Below are positions 9,496 through 18,185 of a stretch of DNA of 64,000 bases, piece after piece; position 1 is the first letter of the stretch, and each line of letters starts with the position of its first letter. The notes beneath the pieces are model-generated. The model was not told the DNA's origin. It did not search any database and was given only the letters and a program-made list of their open reading frames with translations. Origin of the DNA: Verrucomicrobiota bacterium (GTDB lineage: Bacteria > Verrucomicrobiota > Verrucomicrobiia > Limisphaerales > UBA9464); the NCBI GenBank assembly GCA_017309115.1, contig JAFLEF010000014.1, positions 62,001 through 126,000 of the forward strand, in the 5' to 3' direction. The translations under genes were made by a program, and so were the position numbers.

Positions 9496-11580
9496 TCAGG
9501 GCGCAGCAAATTGAGCGGTGGCCTGAAGTGTCCCAAGACCCTTCGGGATCTCGATTTGGATGGTGGCGGCACCCGCAGTGAGGTTGGCCGATCCAGAAAC
9601 GACTCCGTTGGCGGTCGTCACCCGAAGGTTCACCGGGGTTCCATCGGGAATTCCCGTGCCCGACACCTGAACCGTCACCGGTCCGGTTTCACTGAATACC
9701 ACATCGGGCGTCAGCAGACTGCCGCTCGGGAGGGCCGGAACCCCAACACCCTTAACGCTGGTGATCTGCAACGTGGCCCCGGCGTTGTTGATGTCCCCGT
9801 TGGCCCCCGGGAGCCCTCCGATGACAACCGGGTTACCTACACTGGTCATGGTCCGAACGAAGGCTTCCACCCGAATCCGTCCGTCCGCATTCGGATTGCT
9901 GGCGTATCCACCGTACGCCTCGAGAACGCCGGGACCGGAAATCCGATCTGCTTTGAGGAGAATTCCACCGCCGGAACCGCGACCGCCGACCGAATTGAAG
10001 CCCTCGACATCACCGCCGTTGGCTCGAATGGCGCCGTTAATCACAATGTCCCGGGAACTGGAGATCAAAATGGCCCCGCCACCGCCACCGCCGGAGCCAC
10101 CGTCGGCTGTGTTCACCGATGATCCACCGCCGCCGCCGGAACCGCCCAACAGCGGCTGCAGGAAGGCATTCCCATAGGCGTCCAGATACCGACCACTTTG
10201 GCCGTCCCGAAGGTTTTGCGGACTGGTGATCGGCTGGGTTCCCGGGAGACCGCCACCGGGGCCTTGGCCGGCTCCGCCAACGTAGCTGCTAGAGGCGTCA
10301 AACCGGACGCCCCGGGCGCCACCGGCATACCCGCCGGGGCCACCTTGAGCCACCTGACCAGGGGCAAACGACTGGAGCGCGCGTTCGCCCGAAACATCGA
10401 TCACGCCATTGATCACCACGTCGCCGGTGGCCAACCAACGAACCGGACTGTTCACAGCATCCTTGAGAAAGCGCACCGTAATGCCCGAGGGCACTTCAAT
10501 GGTGGTGAAGTCAAATCGCCCATTCCGATTCGCCGGAGCCGCCGCTAGGTCAAACCATTGGGTGGAACCGCTGAAGTTGGCCCAGTTAGTCCCGTTCCAA
10601 AACCACGTGTCGGTCGCCGGATTTTCGAACTGAGTGTACCCGCCGTAGGCGACCAAACGTTGAAGTCCAGGATGCCAGTCAAAGCCAAAGGTCGCGCGCT
10701 GCGGTGGGACGGTGGTCGGATTCTCCGGAGTCCAATTGACCCCATTCCAACTCCAGGTGTCGCTGCGATTGTCGCCGCCAAAGAGAATGACTTCCTGGCG
10801 GATCGGATCATACGCCAAGCGATGATTCCCGCGTCCGCTCGGCCGATCCGCGCTGGCCCGATTCGACCAAGCCGTGCCGTTCCAAATCCAGGTATCCGCT
10901 GCGTTGTTGAACATCACCACTTCATTGCGGGCGGCATCGAACGTAATGCCCACCCCAGCGTAATTGGGCGGGCGTACCGAAGTGGCGGCGAGGGTCCAAT
11001 TGGAACCGTTCCAGAGCCAAGTGTCGTCGTTGGCCGAATCACCGCCGAACAGGACCACGTTTCTTCGACCCGCGGCGCCATCGAACGCCAAGTTGGGACG
11101 ATTGCGCGCGCTGGGAGAAGTCTCGGGGTTCTTTTGCGTCCAGTTGTTGTCCTTCCACACCCAGGTCTCGTTCAAATTGCCGCTGGCATTCCGAAACCCG
11201 CCAAACATCACGATCTCATTGCGCTCGGCGTCGAAGACCATGCGGTGGTCCCGGCGCGAACTCGGACTGTTGGCCGGGAACAACCGTTTCCAGTTCGTGC
11301 CGTCAAACTCCCACGTCTCACCCACATCGGTGCTGTTCGAGTATCCCCCGAACAGAATGATTTTCTGGGTGGGCGGGAAGTACGCCATCGACACGTACGC
11401 ACGGCCTCCGGGGATGATTTCTTTGAACTTGAGCGCCCCGTCGGCCCCGGTCGAACCGCTCGAGAAGGGAAGGTCCGGATCGGCCGCCTGCAGGGAGAAC
11501 ACCGTGGCGCCCGTCACCAGAAGACCGATCACCCAGGGGCGAATCAGCGTTCGGTGGGAGTGGGAACTTGAGATTTTCAT
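9496..11580 (-). CDS. Secreted Kelch-repeat protein with glycine-rich C-terminal half
   Basis: A 694-residue exported protein. The N-terminus has a basic stretch, a hydrophobic core and an LQAAD-type cleavage site near residue 32. Residues ~60-345 hold about six Kelch/galactose-oxidase-type blades with the pattern ILFGG...TWxWNGxxW, which should form a beta-propeller. From ~345 comes a region with a VVINGVIDVSG motif and glycine-rich turns (GGPGGYAGG, GGSGGGGGS) that resembles the right-handed, glycine-rich segments of bacterial surface proteins. The last ~90 residues look like an Ig-type beta domain. No enzyme residues are recognisable. The gene lies 36 bp downstream of the giant secreted protein on the same strand, so the two are probably co-transcribed and act at the cell surface or outside. 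Confidence 0.8.
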   Translation of the reverse strand: MKISSSHSHRTLIRPWVIGLLVTGATVFSLQAADPDLPFSSGSTGADGALKFKEIIPGGRAYVSMAYFPPTQKIILFGGYSNSTDVGETWEFDGTNWKRLFPANSPSSRRDHRMVFDAERNEIVMFGGFRNASGNLNETWVWKDNNWTQKNPETSPSARNRPNLAFDGAAGRRNVVLFGGDSANDDTWLWNGSNWTLAATSVRPPNYAGVGITFDAARNEVVMFNNAADTWIWNGTAWSNRASADRPSGRGNHRLAYDPIRQEVILFGGDNRSDTWSWNGVNWTPENPTTVPPQRATFGFDWHPGLQRLVAYGGYTQFENPATDTWFWNGTNWANFSGSTQWFDLAAAPANRNGRFDFTTIEVPSGITVRFLKDAVNSPVRWLATGDVVINGVIDVSGERALQSFAPGQVAQGGPGGYAGGARGVRFDASSSYVGGAGQGPGGGLPGTQPITSPQNLRDGQSGRYLDAYGNAFLQPLLGGSGGGGGSSVNTADGGSGGGGGGAILISSSRDIVINGAIRANGGDVEGFNSVGGRGSGGGILLKADRISGPGVLEAYGGYASNPNADGRIRVEAFVRTMTSVGNPVVIGGLPGANGDINNAGATLQITSVKGVGVPALPSGSLLTPDVVFSETGPVTVQVSGTGIPDGTPVNLRVTTANGVVSGSANLTAGAATIQIEIPKGLGTLQATAQFAAP

Positions 11581-11616
11581 AGACTGTTCGAGATCGAGAG
11601 AGGTTCGGAAAGTTGC

Positions 11617-11926
11617 TTATTCGTTGTGATAACTGACCACAGGCGAGACTTGGGTCCGGGCTGGCTCCGACACCGTCGGCGCCGCGTTCAGGAAACTTAC
11701 CACCGGCCCGCCAATCCACACAGCGGAGCCCGCCGGTAGACTCACCGGAGCGGCATTGAGGAAACTGACTACGGGCGAACTGCTCAGAATCGGCAGATCC
11801 GCCGGACGCACCGCCGGGGCGGCGTTCAGATGCGAGACTACCCCGGAAGACACGACCTGAGGCAATCCCGCTGGGGTCAAACTCGGAGCGGCATTGAGCA
11901 TCGATACCGTCGCCGAACTAACCATC
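11617..11926 (-). repeat. Protein-level tandem repeat: VVSxLNAAP units at the C-terminus of the giant protein
   Basis: Five units of 22-24 residues share the core (S/P)xVVSxLNAAP followed by a Pro/Ala-rich spacer. The variants read ATVSMLNAAP, GVVSHLNAAP, PVVSFLNAAP (twice) and a terminal PVVSYHNE that ends the protein. Codons differ between copies, so the conservation is at the amino-acid level and suggests selection, not recent duplication. Confidence 0.85.
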
Positions 11927-14900
11927 GCACGTGGTCCTGAGGCCGGATCGAGTGGATTCGTATTGTCGGCCACTTCGCCAAAGTCATCCCAGCCGTCCCC
12001 GTCGCTGTCGCCATTGCGCGGATTCAAGCGAAGTTCGGCTTCCTGGAAGTTCTGCAAACCATCGTTGTCACCATCTTCCCGATCATCGGGTGTCCCATTC
12101 TCGTCGGAGTCTGCCTTCCGCGGATCATACCCGAACACCAGTTCCCAACTGTTGCGGAGCCGGTCACGGTCTTGGTCCTCATCACCGTCCAACACACCAT
12201 TACCGTTGGTGTCCGGATTGTTGGGATCGTACCCTAGGGCGGCTTCAACCACATCGGGAACTCCGTCGTTGTCGGTGTCCTCTTCTCCGAGAATCCAGAA
12301 GGTCCAGACGACATCTCCGAGAAGAGGATTTCCGGCGAGGTCAGCGATCGGCGGGGTCAGTCGCGCCTGGTACAGCCCCGGAGGCAGCGGATCCTGGAAG
12401 TTGAGCACCACCGTCGCCACGTCCTCCCGATACTCCAAGGCCCCACCCACCACCGGACTGTCATCCGGCGTGCCGAAGACTTGATCCGTACCTGCCGCCA
12501 CCAGGCGGAAGGTATTGACCGTCAGGGTAGCTGGCTGAACCGGTTCACTGAAGGAAGCGGAAACGACGGACGCCGCACCCACAATGGCACCGGCTCCGGG
12601 GAACCGCCGGGTGACCCGAGGAGGCGTGGCATCCGGAACCAGATTAACCACCACTTCGTCGGTCCAGGTGAAATTGCCCCCCGTATCCGTCGCCTTGGCT
12701 CTTAGCCGGAAACTGGTTTGCGACGACGAAATCGACGGCGTTGTAAAGCGGGTCTCAAACGGAAAGTTTCCATCCACCGCCACCAGGAAACCATCCACGT
12801 AGAACTCCACGTTGCGCACCTGGACATCATCCGTCACCTCAGCCGAGACCCGTACGCTCTTGCCCTCCTCAGCCTGGGCAGGCGACAACGGGAAATTCGC
12901 GCTCAGCACAATCTGCGGCGGCCGACCCAGACGATCGTACTCCAGGTAATTCACCACCTGCAAACCCGCCTCGCCATCGGCCACGTAGGCCAGCCCATTG
13001 TAAATCGCCAGCGAACTCGCCAATCCCGGAGTGACCAGTACGGCCAGGAACTGCGAGTTCGTTCCGTTCGGCTCCAGATTGTACAGCGAGATATCGTGGG
13101 GCCCATCGTCGGTGCTGTTTCGGTCCACCGCCGCCACGCCCAGACCAGATCCATTCGCGACCATTTGCTTCCACCCAATCTGAGTCGTGGAGACCTGTCG
13201 CAGCAGTGTAGGACTGTCCGGATTGCTCACATCAAACACACTGTAGCCCTGCGCAAAGCTGCAATACGCCTTCCCCCCACCCACAAAGACCCGCAACCGC
13301 CGCTGCGCCGCGCCCACCGTTCCATTGGCCGCGACACTGGATCCCACTCGCAATTCCGCGCCATCCAGCGGGAGCAGGTACAGACGTCCTAAGGCCAAGG
13401 CATAGAGCATATCGCCGGCAATGGTCAGATCCTGGAACGACTGGTTCCCCGCCTGGACTCGCTCGAGAATGGTTCCGGTGGCGAGTTCAACGGAGACGAT
13501 GGCCCCGTTCGCCAATCCCACATAGCCAATTCCACCTGCAACCGCTACGGCATTGGCCGCCGCACCCAGATTCAGTTGATGCCGAATCGCCGCACTCGAC
13601 GGAGTGCTGATATCAATAATTGCCAAGCCAGCGCTGCCGTCCGCAACCGCCACCAACGCGCCCGAACTGGCGACACTTCGCGCACTTCCCGCAGTGTCCA
13701 CTTGGGCGAGTCGGCTCGGGTTCAAGCCCTCGGAGATGTTGAAGACCGTAATTCCCTCGGAATCGTTGGCGACAATGGCCAGGTCGTTGAGGGCCACGAC
13801 GTCCACCGCCCGGCCGGGAGTGTCCGCGGCCGCAATCACGCCCGTGCGAACCGCCAGTCCCGACAATGGATCCTGGCCCGCTTGCACTTCCGCTCCGTCC
13901 CGAATGCCGTCCCCGTCGGAATCAGCCACGTTCGGATCAGTGCCCATGATCTGTTCGCCCAAGTCATGCAATCCATCGCCATCGGTGTCGGGAGAATCAT
14001 CACCCCACAGAACCACGTCTTGCAGCATGCCATCGGAGCCAACTTCGCCGGACTGAAAATCAATGAAGCCAACTTCAAGGGTCGAAGCCTTAATGATGAA
14101 ACTTCGGAACAGCCCATTGGGTCGCAGGAACAAATTCGCGTGCGCCACGCCCGATCGGCCGGCTTCCCCGCGTTGGGTGACCTGACCAAAGGCATAATCG
14201 TAGATTGCGTAGTAGTGGAGCCCGAGCGAGAGCGGCGCGGGTTCCACCGGAATTTCATCATCGGCCAAAGCTGAAGGCGGGCAGCTGTCATTCGCCTTGT
14301 TGGGGGCGAGCACAATCACATTCGCGCCTTGCTGCGCCGTCTCGGAATCAGGCGTGGTGACAAAATTGAAATTCAGGTTCGGAACTGACGTCACGGATTC
14401 GGTTAATCCATTCCGAGTCTTGACCAACTCCGCTTGAAAGCCCGGTCCGATGTCAGGTTGCAGGATCCCCGCCAAATCACCGCATCGACTAAACCCATAC
14501 TTCGCCGGAGGGGTCAGGGTGCGTTGCGCCACCAAGGGCGTACTCAGATCAAGGTTGGCCAGATTCCACGTCGCCCGGACGTTGGGCTCGGAATAAACCC
14601 ACATGAACGATCGGTCGTTGCAGTCGGGGCTGAATCCCCAGCCGGCAATATCGATCTCGTCACCCGCCAATCCCGGTGGAACGGCGGGATTAAAACTGAT
14701 GTCCAAGCGACGCGACCCGTCCGCAACCCGGGCGATCTGAATGTGGGTCGTACCGGCATTCTCATTGCGGGCCATGATGAAGAAGCGTCCGTGCGGGCTG
14801 AACCCCCAGCCGGAAGGAACCGCTGGTCCCACGTAACTGTACGCCGGGGCGCTTCCCAGGGCGTCGCCCAGGTCGAACACCATTAGATTCAGCTGCTGAT

Positions 14901-17106
14901 TCGGGAATGTTCCCGAGAGCCACCAGATCGCGTACCCGTTGCCGTCCGGGGCAAATCCACTGAAGCCGCCCTGCGGCAACTCGAGCCGCAAGCGCAACGA
15001 ATTATCACCGATTCGAAAGACTTCGTAGGTCACACCCGCCATGAACTGCGCCGGTGTCACAACTAGACGGAACAGACCGTTCGGAGAGGTTCCAATGAGC
15101 GGATTCGAGGGCGAGACGTTGACCTCCGGCGCCACGACCGTGGCGTCCGCGTATTGACCAACTGCCGTGCATCCGCAGTCGCCCCCGTCACACGGTCCAG
15201 TGGGGCCACCGCCCCCATTTCCACCCCCGCCACCACTCGAACCACCGCCGCCACCGGGGCTTCCTCCGCCTCCTGTGCCGCCACCGCCAAAGCCACCGCC
15301 GCCACCACTTCCACCCCCACCAAAGCCTCCTCCGGTGGAGCCGCCGCCGCCACCAGGTCCACCGCCAGTTCCACCACCTCCACCCCCAGGCCCACCGCCC
15401 CCGGGTCCCCCGCCGCCGCCCGACCCGCCTCCGCCTCCGCGAATGGGATCGCACCGACGACGGGTCACCGGATCCACGCCATGCCACCCAGGCTGGCGAA
15501 TGCCGACGCCGGCGTCCGTTTCCAAAAACTTCCCGTCCGGCGTCGCGGTCATCGCACCTTGAACCACCCAATAACCCAAATCGTGGTCAAAGCTGATCAA
15601 CGCTGTCTTCCCGCCCGGAGGAACGGTCTTGCCCGTCGTGGGGTCAGGTAGGTTGGGAAAACGAACCGGAACCGGCCGATCAAAATTGCTGGGCCCATCG
15701 GTCTGGACCGTGATGACCATCGGCATCTCGATTCCCAAGGGCAACGGCTCCGGCAGTCGGTCCGGAGGAACCGGCGAAATCCCCACCCGACCGCCGCGAT
15801 TACCGTTGTTGGAGAAGAGGGCATTCGGTGGCACCAGGATCTCGGTTCCGGCCAACTCGGGATTCTCTGCCAGAACCGAGCTCGGAAACTCCACCGGCGT
15901 TGGCTCCGTCAAACTGACTTCCTTCAGCGTCCCGCCTTTAACGAGCGGCAGATAAATCAACCCATTGCCTCCTGCCAGATTGTTGCTCTTGCCCGGCTCG
16001 GCCGCCCAAGCCTTGCCCACAAACGGGAAGTAGTCGCCGTTCGGCCAGTTGCTTCCCACCGCGGGACGCCCGTCAATATTGACGAAAAAGCGACCCGCCG
16101 GAACTGGCGTCAGATGAAACCGTCCATCCGCTCCCGTGGTGGTTCGCATGGATTCCTCCCGCCCGACCACTTCGATGATCACCCCAGCCAAAGGCCGGTT
16201 AATGGGTTGGCCATTCTCCAAGCCCAACTCCGAAGCAAACACCTGGCCCACGACGCCCGTCTCAGTCACCGGGGTCAGCGAGAAGGTCGTGAACACAAAC
16301 GTCCCCGTGCCGCCCGCCTGCCCATTATTGTCTGCATCCACCGGAACGGCGGTCTCATCCAGGAAACTGTCGCCTTTGACCGTAACCTGGACCAAGGCGT
16401 CACCCGGCAGCGGTTCGAGATAGAACAGAGTTGCGGTCCGGCGATCCAAACTCAGTTCTGAGCGGGAAAGAATCCGACGACCACCGAACTCCGCATAAAA
16501 ATCATCGGGTTTGATCAGGGTGCCCGGCGCCAACGGGCGGGTGAAATGCAGAATGGTCTCGCGATTCACGGAGACTTCATCGTCTCCCGGTGCGGGCGAA
16601 CTCATGAACGTAACCGGAGCAACTCCACCCGCGGGATCCGAACCCGCCTGATACTCCGCCCGGTTCGATTGGCCATCCCCGTCGTAATCCTCATTGGCAT
16701 CGGCCGCATCCAACGGATTCAGAAACACCGGCCGCCGCAACTCGTACACGTCGTCAATGCCGTCCCGATCCGAATCCTCCGGCCCGGAAAGCAGCACTTT
16801 CTTCACCCGATAAAACGCGGCCTGCTGAACACTGCTCACGTTGGGGTCTCGCAAGGTCGTTTCGGCCCCACCATTGAGGCGCACATCCACCGCTGAAGAA
16901 ATCGAGGTCAGCGCGGAACCTCGCACCAACACAAAGTAGGAATCCACATCCCCCGCCACCCGAATCTGAGGACGGCCCTGGCCATCCAGGGTCACTTGAT
17001 CAATGCGAAAATCCTGGGCGACGGCGCGCGGGAGGAGGGTCGTAAGAACCACCCAGCTGAACCAAATCAGCCAGCGAACCGAGGATGATCGGATGTGTGA
17101 AAACAT
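11617..17106 (-). CDS. Giant secreted protein: TSP3 calcium-binding repeats, Ig-like (Big_5), LVIVD repeats, glycine-rich linker, C-terminal VVSxLNAAP repeats
   Basis: An 1829-residue exported protein. The signal peptide runs to about residue 30 (VAQD cleavage). Then come a short module ending in AFYRV, common in verrucomicrobial secreted proteins; a thrombospondin-3-like Asp-rich repeat (DSDRDGIDD, DYDGDGQSN); a SbsA/Big_5-like domain; and a carboxypeptidase-regulatory-like fold (GRFHLTPVPAG). A ~90-residue Gly-rich tract lies at nt ~15170-15440. After it come propeller-like segments, a second TSP3 block, LVIVD-type repeats (LAIVANDSEGITVFNIS), Ig/Big_5-like domains, and a cluster of Asp-rich TSP3 loops (DNDGVPD, DGDGWDD). 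The last ~100 residues carry tandem VVSxLNAAP units. It has no catalytic signature; a calcium-stabilised adhesin or matrix role is inferred. It is the first gene of a likely two-gene unit with the Kelch protein. Confidence 0.82.
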   Translation of the reverse strand: MFSHIRSSSVRWLIWFSWVVLTTLLPRAVAQDFRIDQVTLDGQGRPQIRVAGDVDSYFVLVRGSALTSISSAVDVRLNGGAETTLRDPNVSSVQQAAFYRVKKVLLSGPEDSDRDGIDDVYELRRPVFLNPLDAADANEDYDGDGQSNRAEYQAGSDPAGGVAPVTFMSSPAPGDDEVSVNRETILHFTRPLAPGTLIKPDDFYAEFGGRRILSRSELSLDRRTATLFYLEPLPGDALVQVTVKGDSFLDETAVPVDADNNGQAGGTGTFVFTTFSLTPVTETGVVGQVFASELGLENGQPINRPLAGVIIEVVGREESMRTTTGADGRFHLTPVPAGRFFVNIDGRPAVGSNWPNGDYFPFVGKAWAAEPGKSNNLAGGNGLIYLPLVKGGTLKEVSLTEPTPVEFPSSVLAENPELAGTEILVPPNALFSNNGNRGGRVGISPVPPDRLPEPLPLGIEMPMVITVQTDGPSNFDRPVPVRFPNLPDPTTGKTVPPGGKTALISFDHDLGYWVVQGAMTATPDGKFLETDAGVGIRQPGWHGVDPVTRRRCDPIRGGGGGSGGGGGPGGGGPGGGGGGTGGGPGGGGGSTGGGFGGGGSGGGGGFGGGGTGGGGSPGGGGGSSGGGGGNGGGGPTGPCDGGDCGCTAVGQYADATVVAPEVNVSPSNPLIGTSPNGLFRLVVTPAQFMAGVTYEVFRIGDNSLRLRLELPQGGFSGFAPDGNGYAIWWLSGTFPNQQLNLMVFDLGDALGSAPAYSYVGPAVPSGWGFSPHGRFFIMARNENAGTTHIQIARVADGSRRLDISFNPAVPPGLAGDEIDIAGWGFSPDCNDRSFMWVYSEPNVRATWNLANLDLSTPLVAQRTLTPPAKYGFSRCGDLAGILQPDIGPGFQAELVKTRNGLTESVTSVPNLNFNFVTTPDSETAQQGANVIVLAPNKANDSCPPSALADDEIPVEPAPLSLGLHYYAIYDYAFGQVTQRGEAGRSGVAHANLFLRPNGLFRSFIIKASTLEVGFIDFQSGEVGSDGMLQDVVLWGDDSPDTDGDGLHDLGEQIMGTDPNVADSDGDGIRDGAEVQAGQDPLSGLAVRTGVIAAADTPGRAVDVVALNDLAIVANDSEGITVFNISEGLNPSRLAQVDTAGSARSVASSGALVAVADGSAGLAIIDISTPSSAAIRHQLNLGAAANAVAVAGGIGYVGLANGAIVSVELATGTILERVQAGNQSFQDLTIAGDMLYALALGRLYLLPLDGAELRVGSSVAANGTVGAAQRRLRVFVGGGKAYCSFAQGYSVFDVSNPDSPTLLRQVSTTQIGWKQMVANGSGLGVAAVDRNSTDDGPHDISLYNLEPNGTNSQFLAVLVTPGLASSLAIYNGLAYVADGEAGLQVVNYLEYDRLGRPPQIVLSANFPLSPAQAEEGKSVRVSAEVTDDVQVRNVEFYVDGFLVAVDGNFPFETRFTTPSISSSQTSFRLRAKATDTGGNFTWTDEVVVNLVPDATPPRVTRRFPGAGAIVGAASVVSASFSEPVQPATLTVNTFRLVAAGTDQVFGTPDDSPVVGGALEYREDVATVVLNFQDPLPPGLYQARLTPPIADLAGNPLLGDVVWTFWILGEEDTDNDGVPDVVEAALGYDPNNPDTNGNGVLDGDEDQDRDRLRNSWELVFGYDPRKADSDENGTPDDREDGDNDGLQNFQEAELRLNPRNGDSDGDGWDDFGEVADNTNPLDPASGPRAMVSSATVSMLNAAPSLTPAGLPQVVSSGVVSHLNAAPAVRPADLPILSSSPVVSFLNAAPVSLPAGSAVWIGGPVVSFLNAAPTVSEPARTQVSPVVSYHNE
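15165..15442 (-). repeat. Glycine-rich low-complexity tract within the giant secreted protein
   Basis: About 90 residues are almost entirely Gly with scattered Ser, Thr, Pro and Phe, and end in a small cysteine cluster (CDGGDCGC). The DNA is a run of GGN codons, seen on the + strand as CCN triplets. It joins the N-terminal region to the propeller-like region and probably acts as a flexible linker. It is prone to slippage and assembly error. Confidence 0.85.
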
Positions 17107-17464
17107 CGGGAAGAGGGAACGGGACCTCGTCGCAGAACAACGCGACGTTGTGCTGGGAACGGACGGAACAAATCCATTCTTACAGCAGCTTCACTCTCCC
17201 GGTCAACAACGTGGGACTGAAATACTCGCGCACTGTCGGGCACAATGGTGCGTCCCGCCGAGTCGACATCTTCCAAGTCAGACCATCCCGAACCGAAACT
17301 CCCTCGCCGGCTTCCGTCAGCGTTCTCCCAACCGCTTCACGCCCGCTCCAGACTTGCGGCCAGCCAAGGGCGTCTCCGAGGCGGAACCCCGCGACGACTT
17401 TTCCGTCGAGGTTTTCGCCGGAACAAATTCCGCCGATTCCACAAAAGTGCCCGGCCGGTAAAAC
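17107..17464. other. 358-bp non-coding stretch upstream of the giant protein gene
   Basis: No convincing gene on either strand. It should hold the promoter and 5' leader of the minus-strand giant protein. A perfect 6-bp stem, CGTCGC / GCGACG with an 8-nt loop (17128-17147), lies about 20 nt before its start and could affect initiation. No sigma-70 boxes stand out. Confidence 0.5.
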
Positions 17465-18019
17465 TCACGCGCTCGCCGCCAACGCATATCCATGGAGGTT
17501 CTGATGAAGTTCCAGGATCTTCTTCACCGCCGCCGGAAGGTCCGGAACAATAAAGTCATGATGGTCCTGTCCAATCCAGGGCGACTGCAGCATGACGCTC
17601 GTGCATCCTGCAATTTGAGCCGCCTTCGCATCGGGCCATTTGTCACTCACCACAAACGAGTGATCCAGATCGAGGCTCCACTTGAACCCGGCCTCGAGGA
17701 ACATTCCCGGCTGCGGCTTGCAACAGGGATGCGTCCGATCGTCGTACGGACACACCAGAATGTCGTCGATGGGCAGCTTCCGTCGGAGCATCGCGTGCAT
17801 CAGATCCAACTCCCGGCGCGATAGGTTTCCCTGCGAGACGGCCGGCTGATTGGTCGTCGCGATGAGGAGGAACCCGGCTTCCTTCAGCAGCGGGAGCCAT
17901 TCCGCAGCGACGGGATTGATTTTGAACTGCTCCAGACGCAACGGCGCAGCTTGCTGGCCCTTGACCGTCTCACATAGGTTGAGCACGCCATCCCGTTCGA
18001 AGAACACTGCGTCTTTCAT
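17465..18019 (-). CDS. HAD-IIIA (GmhB/HisB-N-like) phosphatase homologue with Glu at the nucleophile position
   Basis: 184 residues from ATG 18019; a TTG 13 codons upstream is the only longer option and adds nothing conserved. The fold is of the D-glycero-D-manno-heptose-1,7-bisphosphate 7-phosphatase/histidinol-phosphatase group. Motif I reads FFERDGVLN, where family members have LDRDG, so the first Asp (nucleophile) is Glu8 while Asp10 is kept. Motif II Thr is in IATTNQ. The Cys-rich zinc loop is partly kept (CPYDDRTHPCCKPQPGM), and a motif III/IV-like VSDKWPDAKAA segment follows. GmhB acts in heptose synthesis for lipopolysaccharide, but no other heptose genes are nearby. The substitution makes normal aspartyl-phosphate chemistry doubtful, so activity and substrate are uncertain. 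Confidence 0.82.
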   Translation of the reverse strand: MKDAVFFERDGVLNLCETVKGQQAAPLRLEQFKINPVAAEWLPLLKEAGFLLIATTNQPAVSQGNLSRRELDLMHAMLRRKLPIDDILVCPYDDRTHPCCKPQPGMFLEAGFKWSLDLDHSFVVSDKWPDAKAAQIAGCTSVMLQSPWIGQDHHDFIVPDLPAAVKKILELHQNLHGYALAASA

Positions 18020-18185
18020 ACCGCTGATAGTAGCATCCGGCCTGCCAGTCTCAGGCAAGCGATGAAAATCAACGTTCTGGTGGCATCAGCGTCGCGAATC
18101 GGTCAAACCGCCCCGACCCGACAGTCAAGACAGCCCCGGCGCCTGGGGCCAGTTCCCCAATCCCCCACTCTCCAGCCTGCTGCGG

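Noticed and set aside
15167-15562. Open frame on + strand encoding a polyproline protein
   Set aside because: It is the antisense of the glycine-rich tract of the giant minus-strand protein; composition alone explains it.
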